From positions 1 to 5,581 of the forward strand of contig NATN01000205.1 in NCBI GenBank assembly GCA_002085355.1: a DNA stretch of 5,581 bases, written 5' to 3'. The stretch comes from Candidatus Zhuqueibacterota bacterium 4484_87. Its GTDB lineage: Bacteria; Zhuqueibacterota; Zhuqueibacteria; Thermofontimicrobiales; Thermofontimicrobiaceae. The notes beneath the pieces are model-generated. The model was not told where the DNA came from. It worked only from the letters and a program-made list of their open reading frames with translations, and searched no databases. Of the stretch, positions 1-5,581 are shown one piece after another (position 1 is the first letter of the stretch; every line of letters begins with the position of its first letter). The translations under genes were made by a program, and so were the position numbers.

Positions 1-620
1 ACTTGATTTCCGAAGCGCGCTATGTGATTAAAAGAGCCCACGCAGAACGATTGATAACTGCTGTTGCCGATTTATTGTCAGCGAGCAGATTGGCTTTGGA
101 CGACTTGGAGGGGATAAGTATTTCCATCGGTCCCGGGTCGTTTACAGGCTTACGTATCGGTCTTGCGGCGGTGAAAGGGTTGGTCTTCGGAAGAAACATC
201 CCGGTCGCTGGTGTGTCAACTTTGGAGGTACTTGCCCATTGCGGAAGATTTTGGAACGGCGAAATTCGGCCGCTCATTCGGGCACAAGCTGACGAAGCCT
301 ATACCGCAGCTTTTCGGGAAGACGGCGGAGAATTGGTTATGAAACAGGGCGCCCGCCTCATCGCCATGGATGAGCTGGAAACGGTGGTCGCGGAAAAGAC
401 ATTGCTGATTATTTCAGGGTTTAAAAGTTATCAGGATTACATAACGCCGAAGGTGAAAGAAAAAGTGAGCATTGCACTTCCGCAGGACAGCATGATTTCC
501 GGTTTTACGGTTGCCCGGCTGGGATGGCAGCGATTCGAGAATAACCAGGTTGATGCAGTAGAAAATTTGGAGCCATTTTATTTGAAAGAATTCAAGGCTA
601 AAAAGAAAATTGGATTATAA
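1..620 (+). CDS. tsaB: tRNA threonylcarbamoyladenosine (t6A) biosynthesis protein TsaB, 5'-truncated
   Basis: TsaB is the non-catalytic ASKHA-fold partner of TsaD. In the TsaB-TsaD-TsaE complex it supports transfer of threonylcarbamoyl to A37 of ANN-decoding tRNAs in the cytoplasm. Seen here: the family hallmark SIGPGSFTGLRIGLAAVKGL lies about 40-60 residues into the visible part, preceded by the HAERL helix, and the protein ends with a typical PFYLKEF tail before TAA at 618-620. The reading frame is open to the window edge (codons from position 3, with bases 1-2 finishing the previous codon). The usual N-terminal strand (ILAIDTST-like) is absent. About 25-30 residues therefore lie upstream, giving roughly 235 aa in total, normal for the family. 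The TTG at position 3 is thus not taken as the start. Being followed by rimI is a classic bacterial neighbourhood. The family call is firm; only the 5' end is missing. Confidence 0.95.
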   Translation, partial: LISEARYVIKRAHAERLITAVADLLSASRLALDDLEGISISIGPGSFTGLRIGLAAVKGLVFGRNIPVAGVSTLEVLAHCGRFWNGEIRPLIRAQADEAYTAAFREDGGELVMKQGARLIAMDELETVVAEKTLLIISGFKSYQDYITPKVKEKVSIALPQDSMISGFTVARLGWQRFENNQVDAVENLEPFYLKEFKAKKKIGL

Positions 621-696
621 AAAAGTTAGTTATAAAAGATTGGCAGAGTCGAACCAGCGAAAAAGCGATATTAATTTCAGTTGGCTTTCCGCGGCA

Positions 697-705
697 GAGA
701 AAGGA
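697..705 (+). promoter_or_regulatory. candidate ribosome binding site for rimI
   Basis: GAGAAAGGA sits 9 bases before TTG 715. It is the best Shine-Dalgarno match near any in-frame rimI start. The alternative TTG at 610 has only AAGG (594-597), 12 bases away. This is the main reason for preferring 715; it is an inference from spacing, not proof. Confidence 0.45.
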
Positions 706-714
706 ATTGTTTTT

Positions 715-1200
715 TTGTTGGAAAATGGTGATGAATTGTTGGTTCGACGAATGGATGCGAATGACGTTGAGGAGGTGCTGGAAATAGAAAGGGCGACATT
801 CCCTGCGGCCTGGTCCAGCGCCGGGTTTTTTTATCGGCTGCACGACCGCCAATTCAATGTGTCGTTAGTCGCTTTTGTGGGAGACAGACTTGTCGCTTAC
901 GCAGTATCCTATGCATTTAGCAAGGAATTTCATTTCAGTAATGTCGCTGTTCGCCGTAATTTTCGACGGCGGAAATTTGGCGAAGTCTTGCTTTGGATGA
1001 GCCTGCATATCGGGGTGGAACTGGGTTGTACAGAAGCACATCTGGAAGTCCGACGCAACAACATATCAGCGATTCGGCTTTATGAAAAATTTGGCTTTAA
1101 GATTTATGGTGTGAGAAAAAATTATTACCAACAAGAAAACGAGGACGCCTTTCTGATGAGAAAGGAAATAGGTTGGGAGTTACCTTATGGCATGGTTTAA
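715..1200 (+). CDS. rimI: RimI-type GNAT N-acetyltransferase (ribosomal protein S18 alanine N-acetyltransferase)
   Basis: RimI uses acetyl-CoA to acetylate the N-terminal alanine of ribosomal protein S18. Seen: EIERATFPAAWS near the N-terminus (the usual FP.PWS motif), the HFSNVAVRRNFRRRKFGEVLL acetyl-CoA region, LEVRRNNISAIRLYEKFGF with the conserved Glu and Tyr of the active-site area, and RKNYY plus EDAFLM at the end. The start is uncertain. TTG at 715 follows GAGAAAGGA (697-705) with 9 bases spacing and gives 161 aa, close to the family's usual ~150. A longer frame from TTG 610 gives 196 aa and would overlap tsaB by 11 bases, but its extra 35 residues match nothing I know in RimI. ATG 751 (149 aa) would remove the first beta strand. 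Oddity: the first glycine of the usual R-x-x-G-x-G loop is lysine (RRRKFG). The 3' end overlaps accD by 14 bases. The family assignment is strong; exact substrate specificity is inferred from motif and tsaB context. Confidence 0.88.
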   Translation: MLENGDELLVRRMDANDVEEVLEIERATFPAAWSSAGFFYRLHDRQFNVSLVAFVGDRLVAYAVSYAFSKEFHFSNVAVRRNFRRRKFGEVLLWMSLHIGVELGCTEAHLEVRRNNISAIRLYEKFGFKIYGVRKNYYQQENEDAFLMRKEIGWELPYGMV

Positions 1201-2080
1201 AAGAAAAAATTTCGGTCTGATTCCGCAGAAAAAGAAAGATCTACCTGGCGGCTTATGGCTCAAATGCGAAAAATGCGGTGAAATAATTTACAAAAAAGAA
1301 TTGGATCGAAATTTATACGTGTGCTGGAAATGCGGATACCATTTCCGATTAGTGGCAAAAATGTATCTGCAAGTTTTACTGGATGAAGGGTCATTTGAGG
1401 AATTTAATGCGCACATCACTTCCAAAGACCCGCTGAAATTCAAAGCAGCGAAGAAGTACAGCGATCAGCTCAAAAACAGTATGAAAAAAGCCGGTTCAAA
1501 AGAAGCGATCATTACTGGATTTGGAAAAATCGACAGCATTCCGGTTGTTATGTGCGTGATGAATTTCTCCTTCATCGGCGGAAGCATGGGATCGGTTGTG
1601 GGCGAGAAAATTGCCCGCGCCACTCGCGAAGCAATCAATCATCGACTGCCGTTAATTATTGTTTCTGCCTCCGGAGGCGCGCGAATGATGGAAGGAGCGC
1701 TTTCTCTGATGCAGATGGCTAAAACGTCGGCTTACTTGGCAAAATTATCCGATGAAAAATTACCTTACATTTCAATCGTGACAAATCCCACAACCGGTGG
1801 TGTATCTGCAAGCTATGCCATGTTAGGCGATGTTATCATTGCTGAACCGGGCGCTCTCATCGGATTTGCGGGCCCGCGAGTCATCAAACAGACCATCGGA
1901 CAGGATTTACCGGAGGGTTTTCAAACAGCGGAATTTTTGTTACAACACGGATTTGTTGATGCCATTTACAAAAGAACGGAATTGAAAGAGAAACTGTCTT
2001 TGTTGCTAAAGTTTTTTACGGGAAATAAAAGGAACGAAAATCAAATTGAAGAAAAAAGTCAAAATATTACTCACGAATGA
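1187..2080 (+). CDS. accD: acetyl-CoA carboxylase carboxyltransferase subunit beta
   Basis: AccD pairs with AccA (alpha, not in this window) to move CO2 from carboxybiotin on AccB to acetyl-CoA, making malonyl-CoA, the first step of fatty-acid synthesis in the cytoplasm. Seen: an N-terminal zinc ribbon with C27-x2-C30-x15-C46-x2-C49, then a crotonase-type carboxyltransferase core. That core has GGSMGSVVGEKIARA, SASGGARMMEGA (oxyanion glycines G163-G164) and NPTTGGVSAS (G204-G205), followed by GFAGPRVIKQTIG. At 297 aa it is normal length (about 280-305). The ATG start at 1187 follows GGGAG (1175-1179) by 7 bases, and the following MAWFKRK matches typical AccD beginnings. The gene overlaps the end of rimI by 14 bases and the start of surE by 35, which points to co-translation in one operon. 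The lysine- and glutamate-rich C-terminal tail (KRNENQIEEKSQ) lies at the surE overlap and is not conserved. No truncation or frameshift is visible. Confidence 0.97.
   Translation: MAWFKRKNFGLIPQKKKDLPGGLWLKCEKCGEIIYKKELDRNLYVCWKCGYHFRLVAKMYLQVLLDEGSFEEFNAHITSKDPLKFKAAKKYSDQLKNSMKKAGSKEAIITGFGKIDSIPVVMCVMNFSFIGGSMGSVVGEKIARATREAINHRLPLIIVSASGGARMMEGALSLMQMAKTSAYLAKLSDEKLPYISIVTNPTTGGVSASYAMLGDVIIAEPGALIGFAGPRVIKQTIGQDLPEGFQTAEFLLQHGFVDAIYKRTELKEKLSLLLKFFTGNKRNENQIEEKSQNITHE
2027..2034 (+). promoter_or_regulatory. ribosome binding site for the TTG start of surE
   Basis: AAAAGGAA lies inside the accD coding sequence, 11 bases before TTG 2046. It supports initiation at the non-ATG codon. The spacing is rather long, and ribosomes finishing accD at 2080 may help initiation by coupling (inference). 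Confidence 0.5.
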
Positions 2081-2837
2081 TGACGGAATAAATGCACCGG
2101 GTTTGTACGCGCTGTACAAAGAGATGAAAAAAGAGGGGGAAGTTTTCATTGTTGCGCCTGACAGCGAGAAAAGCGCTGTGGGGCATGCGATTACCTTGTC
2201 TGATCCGCTGCGTGTCTCCAATTTTTATAAAAACGATGATTTTTTCGGTTATGCCGTCAATGGTACGCCGTCCGATTGCGTAAAAATTGCCTATTGGGCA
2301 TTGGACATCAGACCGGATATTTTGATCTCCGGCATAAATTTGGGCTCCAATACCGGGATCAACATAATTTATTCCGGAACAGTGTCCGCTGCGACTGAGG
2401 GAATGTTTCTTGACGTCCCCTCTTTTGCCATTTCTCTGACAACTTTCACTCACCCGAATTTCAAAATTGCGGCGCAGTTTGCAAGAAGATTATCGCGGGT
2501 TGTTTTGCAAAACGGCCTGCCCAAAGGCACATTGCTCAATGTAAATGTGCCGGCAGTTGATGATGAGAAAGAAATTGCCGGCATTCAAATTACGCGACAG
2601 GGCAAAGCGCACTATCGGGAAGAGTTTGATAAGCGCAATGATCCGCATAATCGCATTTATTACTGGCTCACAGGCCAAAAAGTTGAACTCGAAGAAGACG
2701 ATGATGTTGATGATCGGGCAATTTTGAATAATAAAATTTCTATTACGCCGATTCATTTTGATTTAACGGATTATCAGACGATGGAAAAGTTGAAAAGATG
2801 GGATTTTGCCGACCTGCTGCGAGAGGATAAGGAATGA
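2046..2837 (+). CDS. surE: 5'/3'-nucleotidase SurE (survival protein)
   Basis: SurE is a metal-dependent phosphatase that hydrolyses nucleoside 5'- and 3'-monophosphates, and in some species short polyphosphate; it is linked to stationary-phase survival. Seen: LLTNDDGINAPGL at the N-terminus with metal ligands D12-D13, EKSAVGHAIT with S43, VNGTPSDCVK (72-80), SGINLGSNTG with N98, and the YSGTVSAATEG signature near 110-120. The C-terminal SITPIHFDLTDY is also typical. At 263 aa it is slightly longer than the E. coli and Thermotoga proteins (about 250). The start is TTG: after the in-frame stop TAA at 2007 it is the only ATG, GTG or TTG codon before the conserved NDDG. AAAAGGAA (2027-2034) precedes it. 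The gene begins 35 bases inside accD and ends in an ATGA overlap with guaA. It is a complete gene with all metal ligands present. Confidence 0.96.
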   Translation: MKKKVKILLTNDDGINAPGLYALYKEMKKEGEVFIVAPDSEKSAVGHAITLSDPLRVSNFYKNDDFFGYAVNGTPSDCVKIAYWALDIRPDILISGINLGSNTGINIIYSGTVSAATEGMFLDVPSFAISLTTFTHPNFKIAAQFARRLSRVVLQNGLPKGTLLNVNVPAVDDEKEIAGIQITRQGKAHYREEFDKRNDPHNRIYYWLTGQKVELEEDDDVDDRAILNNKISITPIHFDLTDYQTMEKLKRWDFADLLREDKE

Positions 2838-4378
2838 GCGAAAGCGGAGAAATGATTCTTGTATTGGACTTTGGATCGCAATACACACAGCTCATTGCGC
2901 GCCGAATTCGAGAGCATCATGTGTATTCGGAAATCAAGCCGTTTGATATTTCGCTTGAAAAAATTAAACAGATGAAACCCAGCGGAATAGTCCTTTCCGG
3001 CGGGCCTGCTTCTGTTTATCAAAAAGATGCACCACTTATTTCTGCAGAGATTTTTGAATTAGGAATTCCTGTTTTGGGAATTTGCTACGGATTACAGCTC
3101 ACCTGCCATCTTTTAGGCGGCAAAGTTGCGAGTGCGAGCGAGAGAGAATATGGCCTGGCGCAGTTGCAAATTGTGACTAACGATTCCATTTTTACCGGCA
3201 TAGATTCGTCGACAAAAGTGTGGATGAGCCACGGCGATCGCGTTGATGAAATTCCTGAAAATTTCGATGTGTTGGCGAGAACAGATAATTCTCCCTTTGC
3301 TGTAATCAAACATAATGAAAAACCGATTTATGGTTTGCAGTTTCATCCAGAAGTTGTGCACACTGAACAGGGCAAACAACTTTTGCGCAATTTTGTGTTT
3401 GAAATTTCCGGCTGCGAGGGCAACTGGACTCCTGGATCGTTCATCGCTCAGTCTATCGAATCCATTCGGAGACAGGTCGGCGATGCAAACGTGATTTGTG
3501 GTTTATCCGGTGGAGTCGATTCATCAGTCGCTGCCGTGCTGGTGCATCGCGCGATTGGGGATCAGCTTACGTGCGTTTTTGTCAACAACGGACTTTTGCG
3601 CATGGGGGAAGATGCTGAAGTGCGCGATGTTTTTGAAAAATCTTTTCACATGAATTTCAGATATGTGGATGCAACCGATAACTTTCTTTCTCGATTGCGC
3701 GGCGTCGTCAACCCGGAAGAAAAACGAAAAATTATCGGTGACGAATTCATCAAAACTTTTGAAAAAGTAGCTGCTTCTGTAAAGAATGCGAAATTTTTGG
3801 TTCAGGGGACTCTTTACCCGGATGTAATCGAAAGTGTCTCTACTCGTGGGCCTTCGGCGGTGATAAAGACGCATCATAATGTTGGCGGTCTTCCGGAAAA
3901 GATGGATTTTGAACTCATCGAGCCGTTACGGGAATTGTTCAAGGATGAAGTCCGCGAAGTCGGACGGGAATTAGGCTTGCCGGAAAATATAATTGGCAGA
4001 CATCCTTTTCCTGGGCCGGGTTTGGCTGTACGTATTTTAGGCGAAATTACCGGGGAACGTCTCGACTTGCTGCGTCTGGCGGATAAAATTTTCATGGACG
4101 AATTGCACAATTCCGGCTGGTACGATAAAGTCTGGCAAGCTTTCGCTGTGTTGTTGCCGATTCAAACTGTAGGCGTTATGGGCGATGAGCGGACTTATGA
4201 GTCCGTTGTCGCGCTGAGGGCTGTGACTTCAGAAGATGCCATGACAGCGGACTGGGCAAAACTGCCGCCGGATTTGCTGGCGCGCGTCGCCAATCGCATC
4301 ATTAACGAAGTGCGAGGAATCAATCGCGTTGTTTACGATATCAGCTCAAAGCCTCCGGGCACTATTGAGTGGGAATAA
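2834..4378 (+). CDS. guaA: GMP synthase (glutamine-hydrolysing)
   Basis: GuaA converts XMP, ATP and glutamine to GMP, the last step of guanine nucleotide synthesis, in the cytoplasm. Seen: a class I glutamine amidotransferase domain (about 8-190) with nucleophile C84 in GICYGLQ and the H171/E173 pair in LQFHPEVVHT. Next is the ATP pyrophosphatase domain with the PP-loop SGGVDSS (225-231) and VQGTLYPDVIES. The C-terminal dimerisation domain has RHPFPGPGLAVRILGE and the family-typical ending DISSKPPGTIEWE. At 514 aa it is full length (E. coli 525). ATG 2834 is preferred because GAGGA (2823-2827) sits 6 bases upstream and it forms an ATGA stop-start overlap with surE. The internal Met7 (2852) has GGAG only 2 bases away, too close. 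It appears to be the last gene of the packed cluster, since a 229-base AT-rich spacer follows. Both active sites are intact. Confidence 0.98.
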   Translation: MSESGEMILVLDFGSQYTQLIARRIREHHVYSEIKPFDISLEKIKQMKPSGIVLSGGPASVYQKDAPLISAEIFELGIPVLGICYGLQLTCHLLGGKVASASEREYGLAQLQIVTNDSIFTGIDSSTKVWMSHGDRVDEIPENFDVLARTDNSPFAVIKHNEKPIYGLQFHPEVVHTEQGKQLLRNFVFEISGCEGNWTPGSFIAQSIESIRRQVGDANVICGLSGGVDSSVAAVLVHRAIGDQLTCVFVNNGLLRMGEDAEVRDVFEKSFHMNFRYVDATDNFLSRLRGVVNPEEKRKIIGDEFIKTFEKVAASVKNAKFLVQGTLYPDVIESVSTRGPSAVIKTHHNVGGLPEKMDFELIEPLRELFKDEVREVGRELGLPENIIGRHPFPGPGLAVRILGEITGERLDLLRLADKIFMDELHNSGWYDKVWQAFAVLLPIQTVGVMGDERTYESVVALRAVTSEDAMTADWAKLPPDLLARVANRIINEVRGINRVVYDISSKPPGTIEWE

Positions 4379-4413
4379 ATTTTTGTAATAAATATGGAAG
4401 TCGTTGTATTTTT

Positions 4414-4438
4414 GGGGAAATTTTGATAAATTTCTTTG
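4414..4438 (+). terminator. weak inverted repeat after guaA, possible terminator
   Basis: The perfect 7-base inverted repeat GAAATTT (4417-4423) / AAATTTC (4428-4434) has a 4-base loop TGAT. Three G-T pairs (4414-4416 with 4435-4437) could lengthen the stem. It lies about 40 bases after the guaA stop, where the packed cluster ends. The stem is almost all A-T and no real U-run follows, so it is a poor intrinsic terminator. In DNA this AT-rich such repeats also arise by chance. Confidence 0.2.
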
Positions 4439-4454
4439 AAGTAAATTTGAACTT

Positions 4455-4460
4455 TATAAT
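4455..4460 (+). promoter_or_regulatory. candidate -10 box upstream of glmS
   Basis: TATAAT is a perfect sigma-70-type -10 hexamer in the guaA-glmS spacer and would place a transcript start near 4467, with a leader of about 140 bases. The -35 side is weak. TTCTTT (4432-4437) is at 17 bases spacing, and TTGAAG (4436-4441) is better but only 13 bases away. There is no TG extension. A second, weaker -10-like TAGAAT occurs at 4494-4499. The region is AT-rich, so a chance match is quite possible. Confidence 0.35.
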
Positions 4461-4523
4461 ACTTTTTTTGTGATTTTTGCATCCCTTTCGCGTTAGAATT
4501 TGATTATTTTGTTTGTTGAAATT

Positions 4524-4539
4524 TTTGTCGATTTGTCGA
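4524..4539 (+). repeat. perfect tandem duplication of an 8-mer (TTTGTCGA x2)
   Basis: TTTGTCGA at 4524-4531 is repeated exactly at 4532-4539, about 70 bases before the glmS start and downstream of the candidate -10. It contains the only CG-bearing words in this part of an otherwise A/T-dominated spacer. It could be a paired protein-binding site or simple slippage; the sequence alone does not decide. Confidence 0.6.
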
Positions 4540-4595
4540 GCGTAATTTTCTGATAAAAAATTGCTTCCGGAGTTTGCATTTCAAAAGAGATAACG

Positions 4596-4601
4596 AAAGG
4601 A
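4596..4601 (+). promoter_or_regulatory. ribosome binding site for glmS
   Basis: AAAGGA is 6 bases before ATG 4608, near-ideal spacing. It fixes the start at the Met-Cys-Gly that the enzyme requires. Confidence 0.75.
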
Positions 4602-4607
4602 AACAGC

Positions 4608-5581
4608 ATGTGCGGAATCGTCGGCTATATCGGAAATCAGGATGCAGTCCCAATACTGCTCAATGGTTTGAAACGATTGGAGTACCGCGGATATGATTCA
4701 GCGGGAATTTCCACAATTCGCAAGGGGCAGCTTGAAATTTGCAAGCAAAAAGGGAAGATTCAGGAATTAGAAAAAAAGATGTGCGGCGTTAATCTGTCAA
4801 GCAACATTGGCATCGCGCACACACGCTGGGCAACGCACGGCGAGCCAAATGTTGTCAACGCGCATCCACATACGGATTGTACCGGAAAAATAGCGCTCAT
4901 TCACAATGGAATCATTGAGAATTATAGCGCAATAAAGAAAGACCTCGAAAGCAGAGGTCATGTTTTCAAGACTGAGACAGACACAGAAGTCTTGGCGCAT
5001 TTGATTGAAGAACAATATAAAGAATGCAAGAATTTAGAAAAATCCGTTCGGCTGGCGCTCTCATTGGTGCAGGGCACCTATGGCATTGCAGTGATTTCAT
5101 CGGATGAGCCGGATGTTTTAATTTCTGCCCGAAAAGGCAGCCCCATTGTTATCGGTGTAGGGGACGGAGAATATTTTCTTGCCTCAGACGCTGCGGCTAT
5201 CGTGGGACACACCAGCCAGGTAATTTATTTGGACGATCAGGAACTGGCGATTATCAGTAAAGAAAATGTGTCGATCAAAACCATTGATGATCAGCCGGTT
5301 GAAAAAAAGATTAGCCGTATCGCCTTTGATGTCAGTCTGATTGAAAAAAGTGGCTATCCGCATTTTATGCTCAAGGAGATTATGGAGCAACCACAGACGA
5401 TTTATGATTCCATGCGCGGCAGGCTGCTGGAGGATGAAGGGACGGTGCGTCTTGGCGGCATTGAAAATGAAGTCGCATCTCTCTTGCATGCGAGACGGAT
5501 GCTGTTTACGGCGTGCGGGACATCGTGGCATGCAGCTCTTTTGGGAGAATACATGCTTGAAGAATATGTGCGGATCCCGGT
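4608..5581 (+). CDS. glmS: glutamine-fructose-6-phosphate aminotransferase (isomerizing), 3'-truncated
   Basis: GlmS makes glucosamine-6-phosphate from fructose-6-phosphate and glutamine. This is the entry to UDP-GlcNAc for peptidoglycan and lipopolysaccharide. The frame is open with no stop for 324 codons and runs off the window; the family is about 600-610 aa, so just over half is present. Seen: MCGIVGYIG with nucleophile C2, exposed after Met removal; EYRGYDSAG (25-33); HTRWATHG with R73; NAHPHTD (84-90); HNGIIENY (99-106); TETDTEV with D125. These make a complete N-terminal glutaminase domain. The linker GYPHFMLKEIMEQP leads into the first SIS sugar-isomerase domain, where ACGTSWHAA (C303-G304-T305-S306) is the start of the phosphate-binding loop. 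The second SIS domain and C-terminus are outside. The gene is separated from guaA by 229 bases and probably has its own promoter. No glmS ribozyme is recognisable upstream, so ribozyme feedback control is not supported here. Confidence 0.97.
   Translation, partial: MCGIVGYIGNQDAVPILLNGLKRLEYRGYDSAGISTIRKGQLEICKQKGKIQELEKKMCGVNLSSNIGIAHTRWATHGEPNVVNAHPHTDCTGKIALIHNGIIENYSAIKKDLESRGHVFKTETDTEVLAHLIEEQYKECKNLEKSVRLALSLVQGTYGIAVISSDEPDVLISARKGSPIVIGVGDGEYFLASDAAAIVGHTSQVIYLDDQELAIISKENVSIKTIDDQPVEKKISRIAFDVSLIEKSGYPHFMLKEIMEQPQTIYDSMRGRLLEDEGTVRLGGIENEVASLLHARRMLFTACGTSWHAALLGEYMLEEYVRIP

Larger units (their letters stand above)
4379..4607 (+). other. AT-rich intergenic region between guaA and glmS
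   Basis: The only substantial non-coding stretch in the window (229 bases), much richer in A and T than the flanking genes. I see no open frame of note, no tRNA-like fold and no recognisable riboswitch or glmS ribozyme core. Besides the inverted repeat, TATAAT and tandem 8-mer listed separately, it contains a weak hairpin (4542-4549 with 4557-4564, loop of 7) and ends with the glmS ribosome binding site. It most likely separates two transcription units and holds the glmS promoter (inference). Confidence 0.6.

Noticed and set aside
648..748. 9-base inverted repeat GTCGAACCA (648-656) / TGGTTCGAC (740-748) around the rimI start region; the TTCGA core looks tRNA-like.
   Set aside because: The loop is 83 bases, the right arm is in rimI codons, no cloverleaf can be drawn, and a 9-base match at this distance is not rare by chance.
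2545..2727. Forward 60-codon frame inside surE.
   Set aside because: It is out of frame within intact surE; low-complexity lysine-rich product with no domain.
3234..3241. GCGATCGC palindrome (HIP1-like).
   Set aside because: A single occurrence inside guaA codons; no sign of the high density seen in cyanobacteria.
3524..3877. Antisense open frame of 117 codons inside guaA.
   Set aside because: It lies wholly opposite a well-conserved guaA region and shows no recognisable domain; it is a shadow of the real gene. The same holds for antisense frames at 2067-2453 and 5184-5531.
4382..4414. Bacteroidetes-style promoter: TTTG (4382-4385) and TATTTTTG (4407-4414, fits TAnnTTTG) with 21 bases between.
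   Set aside because: It abuts the guaA stop, the T-rich motif is easily met in this spacer, and the organism is not shown to be a Bacteroidetes member.
4379..4607. Possible glmS ribozyme upstream of glmS.
   Set aside because: I cannot find the conserved core or its pairing pattern; the spacer is mostly A/T with only weak short hairpins.

Overview
This window carries ordinary bacterial housekeeping genes, all on the + strand. It holds six protein genes and one 229-base AT-rich spacer. The first five genes (tsaB fragment, rimI, accD, surE, guaA) are tightly packed. The last three junctions overlap (14, 35 and 4 bases), which suggests one transcript with translational coupling. The sixth gene, glmS, follows the spacer, has its own strong ribosome binding site, and is cut by the window end.

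Organism: bacterial, with moderate base composition and AG-rich Shine-Dalgarno sites (AAAGGA, GGGAG, GAGGA). TTG start codons appear to be used. The proteins are full-length and canonical. The GlmS wording around the interdomain linker (GYPHFMLKEIMEQP) and the general protein flavour remind me of uncultured FCB-type lineages such as Calditrichota/KSB1. This is an impression, not a demonstrated placement. No phage, transposon, CRISPR or RNA gene signature was seen.

Layout: 1-620 is the 3' part of tsaB (tRNA t6A synthesis). About 715-1200 is rimI (GNAT acetyltransferase, ribosomal protein S18 N-terminus), with an uncertain start. 1187-2080 is accD (acetyl-CoA carboxylase beta subunit with zinc ribbon). 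2046-2837 is surE (survival nucleotidase), starting at TTG inside accD. 2834-4378 is guaA (GMP synthase), joined to surE by an ATGA overlap. 4379-4607 is a spacer with a TATAAT-like box, a weak A/T-rich inverted repeat and a perfect tandem 8-mer. 4608-5581 is the 5' part of glmS (glucosamine-6-phosphate synthase).

Together the genes serve translation fidelity (t6A, S18 acetylation), fatty-acid initiation, nucleotide turnover and GMP synthesis, and then amino-sugar supply for the cell envelope. This is growth-linked core metabolism. I found no convincing novel system. The points most worth a second look are the altered acetyl-CoA loop of RimI, the start-site ambiguities, and the small repeats upstream of glmS.
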